Assembly (NCBI GenBank): GCA_964653595.1
Contig: CAZZHH010000002.1
Coordinates: 1-64,000, forward strand
Source of the DNA: JBAXTE01 sp964653595
GTDB taxonomy: Bacteria > Bacteroidota > Bacteroidia > Bacteroidales > WCHB1-69
Direction of reading: 5' to 3'
Length of the DNA: 64,000 nt
Both the position numbers and the translations under genes were made by a program. Positions within the stretch are counted from its first letter, which is position 1. Each line of letters starts with the position of its first letter. Shown here in pieces: positions 33,138 to 43,100 of the stretch. Under the pieces are notes generated by a model. It was not told the origin of the DNA. It did no database searches and saw nothing but the letters and a program-made list of their open reading frames with translations.

Positions 33138-34406
33138 ATGAATATTCCTGGTTTTGAATTACCCGATATTATGACCAATTTTTTATTGGTTACTGTTTTT
33201 TCACTTATTATTGGTCTCTCTCAACGCAAATTGCAAGATAGCAACGATACCTCTCTCTCCTTTGGAACAGATCGAACGTTTACTTTTTTTGGCATGTTAG
33301 GGTATATTTTACTCCTTATTCGCCCACAAGATCAAGTATTATTTATCATCGGATTTGTTGTTGTATCTATCTTTTTGATGTTGTTTTACTTTTTTAAAAT
33401 GTTTCAAACAAAATCTTATGGACTTACAACCATTGCAATTGCTTTGTTAACTTATTGTTTGGGATTAATTATCATCACACTACCGTTTTGGTTTTTTCTC
33501 TTGATTATTGCCGTTGTGTTGATATTTACCGAGTTGAAACAATCTTTTATGAATGTCTCTAAACGCTTTGACAAGGATGAATTTCTTACTTTGTCTAAGT
33601 TTATTGTAATGGCAGGGGTTATTTTGCCGATTGTTCCAACTACGCCGATTGTTTCTTATTTAAGTTTAACTCCGTATCAAGTTTGGATGGCAGTAGTTGT
33701 CATCTCGTCGATTTCGTACATCAGCTATCTGCTTAAAAAGTTTATTTTTCCGGAGTCTGGTGTTTTGCTAATAGGTGTTTTGGGTGGCTTATATAGTAGT
33801 ACGGCAACTACTTTTATCTTATCCCGAAAAATGAAAGAGGCCGATGGAGATACACATCACTATGTAGCTGCGATTATTATGGCTACCGCAATGATGTATT
33901 TGAGAATTTTAATTTTAGTATTGATATTCAATCAGATGCTTTTTAAAGCGGTATGGCCCATGTTTTTAATTATGTTTGTACTTTCCCTTGCTATCAGTCT
34001 ATTTATTAGATATAGATTCCGAAAAATTGAGGTTGTAAAGCAAGTATATAGTCAAGAAAAAAACCCATTAGAATTTAAAATAGCAATATTATTTACAGTT
34101 TTATTTGTTGCATTTACATTCATTACCCATTTTACGATTCAATATTTTGGGTCTGGTGGACTACAACTTCTTTCTTTTATTGTTGGAGTTTCGGATATAG
34201 ATCCTTTTTTGTTGAACTTATTTCAAGGTCACTATTCTGTCTCTCTTTCATTAATAGGGATAGCAACTTTTCAAGCTATCATCAGCAATAATCTATTAAA
34301 AGCAACTTATGCATACTGGATTTCGGGTCGGAAAAATGGGGTGTTGATCATTGCTTCATTTGCTGCCATTATACTGGTAAATGCGCTTTTAATTTTGATG
34401 ATGTGA
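33138..34406 (+). CDS. MgtC/SapB-related DUF4010 membrane protein
   Basis: A 422-residue inner-membrane protein with about 12 hydrophobic helices. The N-terminal part has the MgtC/SapB pattern (IIGLSQRKLQ, then RTFTFFGMLGYIL near residue 48), and the middle block GGLYSSTATTFILSRK near 213 is typical of DUF4010. The function is unknown; MgtC-like domains are tied to Mg2+ and membrane physiology. It begins 7 nt after the protease stop. Confidence 0.85.
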   Translation: MNIPGFELPDIMTNFLLVTVFSLIIGLSQRKLQDSNDTSLSFGTDRTFTFFGMLGYILLLIRPQDQVLFIIGFVVVSIFLMLFYFFKMFQTKSYGLTTIAIALLTYCLGLIIITLPFWFFLLIIAVVLIFTELKQSFMNVSKRFDKDEFLTLSKFIVMAGVILPIVPTTPIVSYLSLTPYQVWMAVVVISSISYISYLLKKFIFPESGVLLIGVLGGLYSSTATTFILSRKMKEADGDTHHYVAAIIMATAMMYLRILILVLIFNQMLFKAVWPMFLIMFVLSLAISLFIRYRFRKIEVVKQVYSQEKNPLEFKIAILFTVLFVAFTFITHFTIQYFGSGGLQLLSFIVGVSDIDPFLLNLFQGHYSVSLSLIGIATFQAIISNNLLKATYAYWISGRKNGVLIIASFAAIILVNALLILMM

Positions 34407-34430
34407 TTTTAAAGTTCTTTTATAAAATAA

Positions 34431-34454
34431 AAAATCCGCTAAAAAGCGGATTTT
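34431..34454. terminator. Bidirectional terminator
   Basis: AAAATCCGCT (34431-34440) pairs perfectly with AGCGGATTTT (34445-34454), with A/T runs on both sides. It lies between the convergent DUF4010 and glutamine synthetase genes and can serve both. Confidence 0.85.
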
Positions 34455-34487
34455 TTATTTGAAAGAAATAATATTCAAAGAGGAATA

Positions 34488-35990
34488 TTAACCACAGTGG
34501 AAATATTTGTCTACTAGGGCTAACATCTCTTTTTCGTCTTTGTTTACTTTAGCGCGGATATCTTTATCGTTGAATGATTTTAGTTTTGACACGATACCAT
34601 CTATCATACCTCTGCTAAAGACGCCATGTTTCATAAAAATATCTTTCTGTTTTTCGAGGCATTCTGCTGATTCCCAGCACGAAGCAGGTAATTGAGCTAA
34701 TTGAGCTGTTTTCGATTTGTGCTCCTCTTTGAAGATGTTTACATCCACGTATGTCTTTGTAGCTAAGTCTAGAGCATCGGCCATTTCAAAACCATGTCGG
34801 CAGGAAACCACAAGTCCAGCTAAAAGTTGATATACATCTGCAGAGCCGTCAGCTCCTCTATGTTCTATGGTTTGTTTAAAGGAGGTAGATTTTATGCTTT
34901 CTTTTTCGAGAGGATTTGCTTGACTTAACATGTCTTTTTTTGCTGTCCAACCCAGGGGAACTCTCACGAGTACAGATCTATTTCTATCGCCCCAGCAGAT
35001 GTTGGTTGGAGCCTCTTGATGAGGCACTAATCTGAAGTAAGATGTTGGATTTACATTTCCAAAAGCGGTAAGAGAAGGAGCACAAACCATCATTCCAGCA
35101 ATAGCAGTTCGTGCAACCGAAGATAGCTTTCCAGCTTTTAGCATCTGGTTGGTCCCATTTTTCAAAATTCTCATGTGGACATGTAATCCAGAACCAGCTT
35201 TTCCGGTCGTGATTTTTGGTGCAAAGGTTATGTTGATTCCATTTTCGTATGCCAATGAACGTAAAATCCATTTTGCAATTACCAGCTGGTCTGCTGCATC
35301 TTCTACGTTAGTTGGTAAAAATTCAATTTCATTTTGTTCGTATATCTTATCGTCGAGAGAGAAACATCCTACCTCGGAGTGACCATATTTTATAAATCCA
35401 CCTGTTTGAGCAATTAGCTTCATCGCTTCGCATCTGAATTGTTCAAACTTGGTAAATGGACCCGACTCGTGATATCCTTTTTGATCTACAGGCACAAAAG
35501 CATCCTCTTTGTCTGCAATTAAATAAAACTCTAGCTCTCCCATCGCTTCGAATTCCATGCCGGTTACATGTTTAAAAGAATCGTGAGCTTTTCGTAGAGT
35601 TTGTTCCGGAGAACTTTCTAGAGGTTCGCCATCTTTGTTGAAATATGAACAAAGGAGTGTAAGCGTTGGTTGAGAAGCAAACGGATCGATAAATGCAGTT
35701 TTAAAACGTGGAACTACATACATATCGCTAGAGCCAGCTTCGATGAACGAAAACAAACTCGATCCATCTACTCGTTCGCCATAGGTTAAGATTGTCTCTA
35801 AATGTTCCCGATTGTTGATGACAAAGTTTAGTGTTTTTAACCGTCCATCACCGGCAACATATTTGAAATTTATTAATTGAATTCCTTGTTCTTCAACAAA
35901 CTTCATGATGTCGAGACGAGTAAATTCGCTGGCAGGTTTTTTTAAAATCTGCACCAATAAATTTGGACTTAATGCAATTTTGTCTTTCAT
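34488..35990 (-). CDS. glnA: Glutamine synthetase family protein
   Basis: About 500 residues with the glutamine synthetase catalytic domain. Visible motifs are GELEFYLIAD near 154, the YEQNEIEFLP metal/Glu site near 221, GSGLHVHMRIL near 267 and PHQEAPTNICWGDRNRS near 324, followed by EHRGADGSADVYQLLAGLV. It makes glutamine from glutamate, ammonia and ATP. I start at ATG 35988-35990 (MKDKIALSPNLLVQ); ATG 36014 is an alternative. The position of the gene gives no regulatory context. Confidence 0.88.
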   Translation of the reverse strand: MKDKIALSPNLLVQILKKPASEFTRLDIMKFVEEQGIQLINFKYVAGDGRLKTLNFVINNREHLETILTYGERVDGSSLFSFIEAGSSDMYVVPRFKTAFIDPFASQPTLTLLCSYFNKDGEPLESSPEQTLRKAHDSFKHVTGMEFEAMGELEFYLIADKEDAFVPVDQKGYHESGPFTKFEQFRCEAMKLIAQTGGFIKYGHSEVGCFSLDDKIYEQNEIEFLPTNVEDAADQLVIAKWILRSLAYENGINITFAPKITTGKAGSGLHVHMRILKNGTNQMLKAGKLSSVARTAIAGMMVCAPSLTAFGNVNPTSYFRLVPHQEAPTNICWGDRNRSVLVRVPLGWTAKKDMLSQANPLEKESIKSTSFKQTIEHRGADGSADVYQLLAGLVVSCRHGFEMADALDLATKTYVDVNIFKEEHKSKTAQLAQLPASCWESAECLEKQKDIFMKHGVFSRGMIDGIVSKLKSFNDKDIRAKVNKDEKEMLALVDKYFHCG

Positions 35991-36132
35991 ATGTTTAATT
36001 TTTAATTGTTTCATTTTGGGGTAAAATTAGAAAATTATTTTAATTATTACCGAAGTAAATCGAAATATTTCTAGTTATTACGCTTTTTTTTGATTTATTA
36101 GCAATTATTTCATCCTAATCCTCAATTTTAAG

Positions 36133-36915
36133 CTACTTTGTTTTTTTAACTTCTATATAATCGGATTGCATCAATGAGGGACGTTTGAAGTGTAAAAAGT
36201 TTTCAATAATTTTGATGAAATAGGAACGATATAGGTCAAACTTCATGCTGTACCATTTGATTTTCTTTTTGGAAAGGACGTGAATATCTTTTCCATTGGA
36301 GTATAATGCCAAACCAAACCTGTTGGCTAGCTCTTGTAAACTTTTTTTGGTATAAATAGATATGTGTTGTCCTGTTTCTGGAGAAAAGTACCACCAATCA
36401 TTCACGGAAGTATAGTTGTTTTTTCTCAGTAAAGTAGAGAAAAGAATCGTATCGGTATTTTGGAGTATTTTTTCAACTTCTTCTGTTGGATTTTCAATAT
36501 GTTCAAATACTTCTAACGCTATAAATGCATTTGCTTTAAAATCCATTGGTTTTTCTAATCCAATTGCAAATAGGTTTTTACAGTAAAGGTCGTAGTAAAA
36601 AAACTGAAACCCAAAGTCGCGCATTAATCTTACAAACATTCCATAACCTGCCCCATAATCTAAGAAAGTAGAGTTTTTGTCGAAGTTTTGCTTAATGATT
36701 CTAGATACCCGTTTAGCAAATTCATAGTTTCTGTATACATATCCAGTATCGCTGCTTGCAATGGCATCGCTGTATGCTTCTTCGAGCCAATAGGGTTTTT
36801 CGGTATTTATGTATCCACAATTGGGGCACTCGTAATATTGTATGGTATGTTTTTGAAGAATTTTTCCTGTAAAAACTGGATTTTGGGGTGTATGGCAAAT
36901 ATTACAATTTTGCAT
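36133..36915 (-). CDS. Class I SAM methyltransferase with N-terminal zinc ribbon
   Basis: A 260-residue protein. CNICHTP and CPNCGYIN (residues 4-34) form a zinc ribbon. Residues about 80-180 are the SAM domain: FLDYGAGYGMFVRLM (motif I) and FIALEVFEHIENPTEE. Family members methylate sugars or lipids in polysaccharide pathways. Its start overlaps the end of the upstream glycosyltransferase gene by 14 nt, so the two are co-translated and probably act on the same glycan. Confidence 0.85.
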   Translation of the reverse strand: MQNCNICHTPQNPVFTGKILQKHTIQYYECPNCGYINTEKPYWLEEAYSDAIASSDTGYVYRNYEFAKRVSRIIKQNFDKNSTFLDYGAGYGMFVRLMRDFGFQFFYYDLYCKNLFAIGLEKPMDFKANAFIALEVFEHIENPTEEVEKILQNTDTILFSTLLRKNNYTSVNDWWYFSPETGQHISIYTKKSLQELANRFGLALYSNGKDIHVLSKKKIKWYSMKFDLYRSYFIKIIENFLHFKRPSLMQSDYIEVKKTK

Positions 36916-38023
36916 TTTGAAGAGATGTTAAGGTTTGGCAATATGCTTCCATGGTCTTTTGGGCGGTTTGAGATAGAGAATAGGATTCTAATAGCTTTTC
37001 TCCTTTGTTAATCAACAATTCTCTTGTAGATGGATTTTCGATTATCTGATATATTCTGTCTCTCAATTCAAGAGCGTTTTGTGGATCGAAGTATAGGGCT
37101 CCATCTTTTGCAATCTCTGGGAAACAACTAGCTTTGCTTAAGATCAGGGGGCAGTTCATGCTCCATGCTTCTAATATTGGAATTCCAAACCCTTCGTATT
37201 CTGATGGATAAATTAAGCAAATCGCTTCTCTGTATGCTGATTGGAGTTCGGCTTCGGTACAGTTTTTTTGCTCCACCATGAACTGAATTTTTAAAGAGGC
37301 AAATAGATCCATTTCTGCTTGAGAAAAGGGTTTGCCACCTACGCATACTAGATAAAACGATTTTTCATTCAATACGGGTGCTATCGCCTGAACAAGGGTG
37401 GAAAAATTTTTATAACGATCTCTTTGGCCTATAAATAAAAAGTATGGTTTTTTTATATTTAAAGGAACATCTTGCAATCTCTTTTCAAAAGGGTTGCCAT
37501 GATAAATTACCGTAATCTTGGATCTTTCAATTCCAAAAAAACGAATTAGGTCTCGTTTTGTATTTTCTGAAATTGCTATAATTAAATCTGCTTTTTTAAA
37601 AACTTTTCGTTTGTGTTTGGATGTAAAATCCCACTTAGGGAATAGCTCGGGATAAATTTCATGGATCATATCATGAGCAGTTACCACCAATTTTGTTTTG
37701 GCAGGAATAAATGGAAGAATATAGGAGTTGTAATAGGTAATATGCAGGATGTCTGGTTTTTTTGTTATCAATGTAAGGATATTGATCATTTTATTGAGTG
37801 AAAAAACGATGGGTTTGTTCCATCTCCATAGTGCAAATTTGTTTGCTTTCTTCCCAAAATAGGATTCGAAATAAAAACTTTTGAAAAATAGCACTGGAGT
37901 TATCACTTGATGGTTTTTAGAAAATGAGGTTGCTAAATCGTATATATACCTAGATATTCCGCCAAAACGTTGAAGGACTATCATTTGATAATCATACATT
38001 ATGTTCAATTTTCTATCTTCCAT
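36902..38023 (-). CDS. Glycosyltransferase family 4 (GT-B)
   Basis: A 373-residue cytosolic GT-B enzyme. It has the N-terminal RFGGISRYIYDLA pattern, the inter-domain stretch VIYHGNPFEKR near residue 175, and the C-terminal donor site ECEGFGIP-like YPSEYEGFGIPILEAWSMNCP near 273. It transfers a sugar from a nucleotide donor during polysaccharide or LPS synthesis. It starts a two-gene unit with the methyltransferase. Confidence 0.9.
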   Translation of the reverse strand: MEDRKLNIMYDYQMIVLQRFGGISRYIYDLATSFSKNHQVITPVLFFKSFYFESYFGKKANKFALWRWNKPIVFSLNKMINILTLITKKPDILHITYYNSYILPFIPAKTKLVVTAHDMIHEIYPELFPKWDFTSKHKRKVFKKADLIIAISENTKRDLIRFFGIERSKITVIYHGNPFEKRLQDVPLNIKKPYFLFIGQRDRYKNFSTLVQAIAPVLNEKSFYLVCVGGKPFSQAEMDLFASLKIQFMVEQKNCTEAELQSAYREAICLIYPSEYEGFGIPILEAWSMNCPLILSKASCFPEIAKDGALYFDPQNALELRDRIYQIIENPSTRELLINKGEKLLESYSLSQTAQKTMEAYCQTLTSLQNAKL

Positions 38024-38274
38024 TGATTTTTTTTCAAAATTACAAAATATATTTTACTCTTTTCGATTATTTAGTTTTGTCAGATCTATTTTTAGATCAA
38101 ATAAAATGGATTGTTTTTTTATGCAAGTAGGAGGTAATTTAATGGGTAATTGTTCATAACTTTTGGAACAAATCCACCCAGTCCGTTAACTTAATTTTTT
38201 AATTTTGCTGAAAAGCATTAAAATCTCATTTTTAAATAGTTTTGTGATTTAAAAAGAGAACTGTTTCACTTTAA

Positions 38275-39189
38275 ATGGAAAATAATTTTATGGGTACCCA
38301 AATTGACAAAGGCGCTTTAAAAAGCCATCAAGCACATGAACAGAATATGTTGAATATTCTCAACGAAATTGATGAGCGTTTTTTTACTTTGCGAAATAAA
38401 GATTGTGTTGAGTATTTAATGAATATACGGACTTTAGAGATCTTGAAGCCATTGTAGAAAAAGAGAAATTCTTGGCTCACCATAGGCGATTATTACGCAT
38501 TTGAAGCTCAATACTTTATTGAACACAACTAATCTGTTGTTGCTTCCGATTTGTCGGATGTCTTTTTAAAAGAGGCCAAAGCAGAGGGGATTATCAATGA
38601 ATATCGCAAAGAGAACGTTGAGTTTATTAACTTAGAAGAAGACAGCATCGATTATGTCTCTTGCAGGGAAGCTTTTCACCATTTTCCACGTGCATACTTA
38701 GGAGTTTATGAGATGATTCGAGTTGCAAAAAAAGCAGCAATCTTGATTGAGCCTATCGATATTTTATCTAAAATGCCAATGGTGTTGTGTCTAAAAAACT
38801 TTTGTGATATTTTCAATCCTCTCTTAATCAATAAAATATGGAAAAACAGGTTCTCCTGGGAAACCGTTGGTAATTACGTGTTTAAAATCTCAGAGAGGGA
38901 GATCGAAAAAATTGCGATGAGCATTGGATTACCTTGTATTGCTTTTAAAGGAGTTAATATTTTGCTGTCATATAAAGACAATATTAGAGAAGTGCCTACC
39001 AATAAAAAAGTATTGCGAAAAATAAATCGCAAACTAGCTTTTATGAACTTCTTGTGTAAAATAAGATTGATTCCCTATACATCCTTATGCTCAATAATTT
39101 TCAAAGAAATGCCCGATGAAGAGACCATCCACGATTTGAAAAAAGAGGGTTATTCTGTTATTAAATTGCCTTCAAATCCTTATTTGTAA
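38275..39189 (+). pseudogene. Broken class I methyltransferase
   Basis: A SAM methyltransferase relic. Residues MNILNEIDERFFTLRNKDCV-type text leads to a TAG at 38455-38457. Downstream the original sense is recovered in pieces: another frame reads DFRDLEAIVEKEK, then the first frame resumes SWLTIGDYYAFEA. A TAA at 38530-38532 follows, then ASDLSDVFLKEAKAEGI onward runs open to the end with no internal ATG start. Thus there is a compensating frameshift pair plus one in-frame stop. Motif I reads IGDYYAFEA instead of the usual Gly-rich loop. Sequencing errors cannot be excluded. A terminator follows. Confidence 0.75.
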
Positions 39190-39210
39190 AAGACTTCGAG
39201 TAATCGTGTT

Positions 39211-39234
39211 AAAACCATCCTAAGAGATGGTTTT
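39211..39234 (+). terminator. Rho-independent terminator
   Basis: AAAACCATC (39211-39219) pairs with GATGGTTTT (39226-39234), followed by TTTTTT. It lies 22 nt after the broken methyltransferase. Confidence 0.75.
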
Positions 39235-39424
39235 TTTGTTCGTTTTTGAGTGGAGAAAATTATATTTTATTTTGCGACAATAATTTTTGGTGAATGGAAA
39301 AAAATGTTTGCGTTGTAGGTTACTGCATATACGTTTTTAAGAAAATTTCCATCGTTTTTTTTTATAATTTTATCTTAACATTTTGAATTATGGATAATCT
39401 AAAAAAATGGATAAAATAACAAAT

Positions 39425-39548
39425 TATTGTGTCCAATAAAAAGATATAAGATTCCTCACTATTATCCATAACATATTGATAGTCATTTCGAACGAAGTGA
39501 GAAATCTTTAAGGATTTTGTTTTATTAAGTTTTAATCGGACAATAGTG
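39425..39548. repeat. MITE-like inverted repeat element (remnant)
   Basis: The left end TATTGTGTCCAATAAAA (39425-39441) resembles the inverse of the right end TTTTAATCGGACAATAGTG (39530-39548). Inside are AGATTCCTCACT (39449-39460) against AGTGAGAAATCT (39496-39507), 11 of 12 paired, and a TCATTTCGAACGAAGTGAGA module. A further 11-bp pair spans 39388-39398 and 39461-39471. No transposase is present. Confidence 0.4.
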
Positions 39549-40155
39549 AAAAACAAATAAATTATGGGTTTTATTATCACCCAATTTTTTACTTTCTATT
39601 AACTATAAAAACTCTGAAAACTAGTTTAGTCATTTTGTTTAGTTTTTGTTTAGTATTTGCGTATAAATTTAACTTAAAATTAAGAATAATGTTCGATTTT
39701 CTAGGCGACATCATGGAGTTAAAAATTGTCTATACGTGTAAGGTATTTAGTGTTTAGTTAAAAAAATGTGTATTTTATTTAAAACAATATAGGGATTTTT
39801 TAAATAAAATTTATTTTTGTAAACTAAGAAATGTTATAAAATAAGGGAATTTATGTGTGTTTATACGAAAGTTGTAAGTCTATTTTTTATCTTTCTAAGT
39901 ATTGTTTTTGTATTTCACGCAATTTCAAAATTATTTTCATTTATTTTTTCAAAAAGTCCATCGGCAGATGAAGTGCTTGCGAAAATGTTTATTACCAACC
40001 ATTTATTTTTAAACAAATTTAGGATTGATCGCATTGCGACACAGATGTTTGGAAAAATATTTGTATTTAAATATTTGATAAAGCTTTGATATAGAGATTA
40101 ATATATATATTACCAGAAGAAAAGGGTTTTAAGGAAATTATAAAGATTAGTTATT

Positions 40156-43100
40156 ATGAGGGGAATTCTGAAAACAACAAGGGCGTTGCTAGCAGTAGCA
40201 ATTGTAATGGCATTAAATTGTACTAAAAATGCTGTCGCTCAAGTTTCAGCTTACAGTTTTGGTCAAGCAGCAGGTGGTATTACTGCTTTAACAGCAACTT
40301 ACACTGAACATACTACCGGTACTACCGATTATGGAGAGTATCAAGCAATACCTATTGGTTTTACTTTTTCATATAATTGTATTAATTATACAACCGTAAG
40401 TATTTCAAATGATGGTTGGATTGCTTTAGGTAGTACATTAAGTAATTCATATTATCCCTTAAGCACTGGAACTACTAATAATGTTATTTCTGCTTTAGGT
40501 GCTGATTTACAAGGTTTGTCAGCAGGTTCCCTACGTTCAAAAACACAGGGTACAGCTCCTAATCGTACTTTTACAGTTGAGTGGCAACATTATGAAAAAT
40601 ATAATGGGACAGATGATTATTCATTTCAGATAGTATTAACAGAAACTTCAAATACCATTCAAATCAAATATGCTGCATCCACTACTATCGCTGATAATGG
40701 GTTTCAGGTAGGATTGCGTGGCGCAACAAATGCGGATTTTAATAATCGGACAAAAGCTTCAGGTACCGGTTGGGTTTCTTCTACTGCAGGTGCTACAAAT
40801 ACTGATTTGATGACAACAGGAGGAAATGCAGCAAGAAATCCTACAGGAATTTTTACTTGGACACCAACTGCACCTTTATGTTCGGGTACACCTAATGCTG
40901 GAACTGCATCTGCCTCTCCAGCTTCAGTTTGTAGTGGTTCTCCTTCAACACTCACATTATCAGGTGCTTCTACTAGTTGTGGTATTTCTTATCAGTGGCA
41001 ATCTGCTGCTGCAATTGGAGGTCCTTATACAGATATTGCGGGTGCAACTGCAACAACGTATACAGCCAATCCAACAGCAGTAACATATTACAGATGCGTA
41101 TCGACTTGCTCAAATGGTGGTGGCACTAATATCTCAAGTATTGCTACCGTTTCTATGAATGCTCCTACTACTTGTTATTGCACTAATACCAATACTGTAA
41201 ACATTTCTTATTATATCAGCAGCTTTTCCACGACTGGTGGTACTACGAATATCACCAATAATGCTTCAGGCTTTTCCGCCAATGGGTATGGGAATTTTAC
41301 CGGAATGGTAGTAACTCAAATGCAGAATCAGACAATAAATTTTTCTATCACCGAGACTGGTGGAACCATGCATTTTGGCATTTGGGTGGATTGGAATGAT
41401 GATGGTGATTTTGCAGATGTAGGTGAAAATGTTTATATCAATAACACAACTTATAATGCTACCGTAACTGGAAGTTTTACTGTGCCTCTTACTGCAACTC
41501 CGGGAAACCATCGGATGCGCGTTGTCGGAAACGAATCAGGAACAGTGGCAGCCTGCACAGGAAGTAGTTTCACTGAATGCGAAGACTACACACTCGTGGT
41601 TACCGCTTTACCCGCATGCTCGGGTACTCCGGCTCCAGGTAACACCGTTTCGTCGTCAAATCCTGTATGTTCTGGCGTTGCCTTTACGTTATCAACTTCC
41701 AATACGTTAAGTCTTTCAGGAATATCCTATCAATGGCAATCTTCTCCAGATAACGTAACTTGGACAAATATTGCGGGAGCCACTTCGGCAACTTGTTCCG
41801 TTACACAAACGGTAGGAACCTATTATCGTTGTGTGGTAACTTGTGCAAATAGCGGTTTATCCGCTAATTCAACTGTTTTGAATGTAACAATGAACAGTAT
41901 TACCAACTGCTATTGTACAAATACGAATACTACCAATACTAGTTTTTATATCAGCAGCTTTTCCACGACTGGTGGTACTACGAATATCACCAATAATGCT
42001 NNNNNNNNNNNNNNNNNNNNNNNNNNNNNNNNNNNNNNNNNNNNNNNNNNNNNNNNNNNNNNNNNNNNNNNNNNNNNNNNNNNNNNNNNNNNNNNNNNNN
42101 CCTGCACAGGAAGTAGTTTCACTGAATGCGAAGACTACACACTCGTGGTTACCGCCTTGCTTCCATGCTCTGGCACACCCATAGGGGGGACTTCAACGGC
42201 GACCACCACTTCCGTGAGTGGATGCACAGGCTATGTGGGTGCAATTAGTGTCACTGGATCTACGGTTGCAACAGGACTTACATTCCAATGGTATTCTTCA
42301 CCTGCTGCTGGCGGGCCATGGACGCTTATAGCTGGAGCTACTGGAGATACTTACACCCCAACAACACCCGGTCTGTATTATCGCAGGCTTGTTACTTGTA
42401 CAGCTAGTGGCGGCTCTGCATATTCTTCATCACTGCTTTATTCAAGTTCCGCCCCAGCAAATGATGAATGTGCAAATGCAACTTTAATTAATCCAGATGC
42501 AACTTGTACAGGTGCTGCTATTGTTAACGGCACCATTGCTTGTGCTTCAAACTCTAATGTTGGCGTTTCCCCGTGTTCAGGAACAGCCGATGATGATGTC
42601 TGGTTTAAATTTGTAGCAGAAGCTGGTTCACAATATGTGACCTTGGGTACATCAAGTACTGCCGATTTTTACACTCAATTTTTTACAGGATCTTGCGGAA
42701 GTTTGGTAAGTGCTGGATGTTATGATGCAAATCCAACAGGTCAGATATTTTCAGGATTGACCATTGGTCAAACTTATTATATCCGAGTATATTCTTGGGG
42801 TTCAACAGCGATAACAGGAACAGACGCTCTGTTTACACTGTGTGTAACTAATCCGCCTACTTGTCCAGCGGGCCTTGGAACAGGAGTAGTAGATGTTGCA
42901 TCTTTACCATATTCTATTACTGGCCAAACAACTTGCGGAATGGTGAATGACATCACAAGTTCAAACGTTCCTGTGATTGGTAGCACAGATTATTATACTG
43001 GGGAAGACAAAGTTTATATCTTTACTCCAGCTACATCTGGATCAATAACAATAACTCTGACATCAACAGGAACGTATACAGGGTTAATGCTGTATGATGG

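Larger units (their letters stand above)
39190..40155. other. Long AT-rich intergenic region
   Basis: 966 nt without a supported gene. It holds the terminator at 39211-39234, a cluster of inverted repeats at 39388-39548, and an AT-rich leader of the adhesin. A 78-codon ORF at 39853-40089 was considered and rejected. Confidence 0.5.

Noticed and set aside
39853..40089. A 78-codon ORF upstream of the adhesin
   Set aside because: It is AT-rich, low-complexity (Phe/Ile/Lys) and lies in a long leader with no recognisable motif or promoter. It is most likely chance coding.
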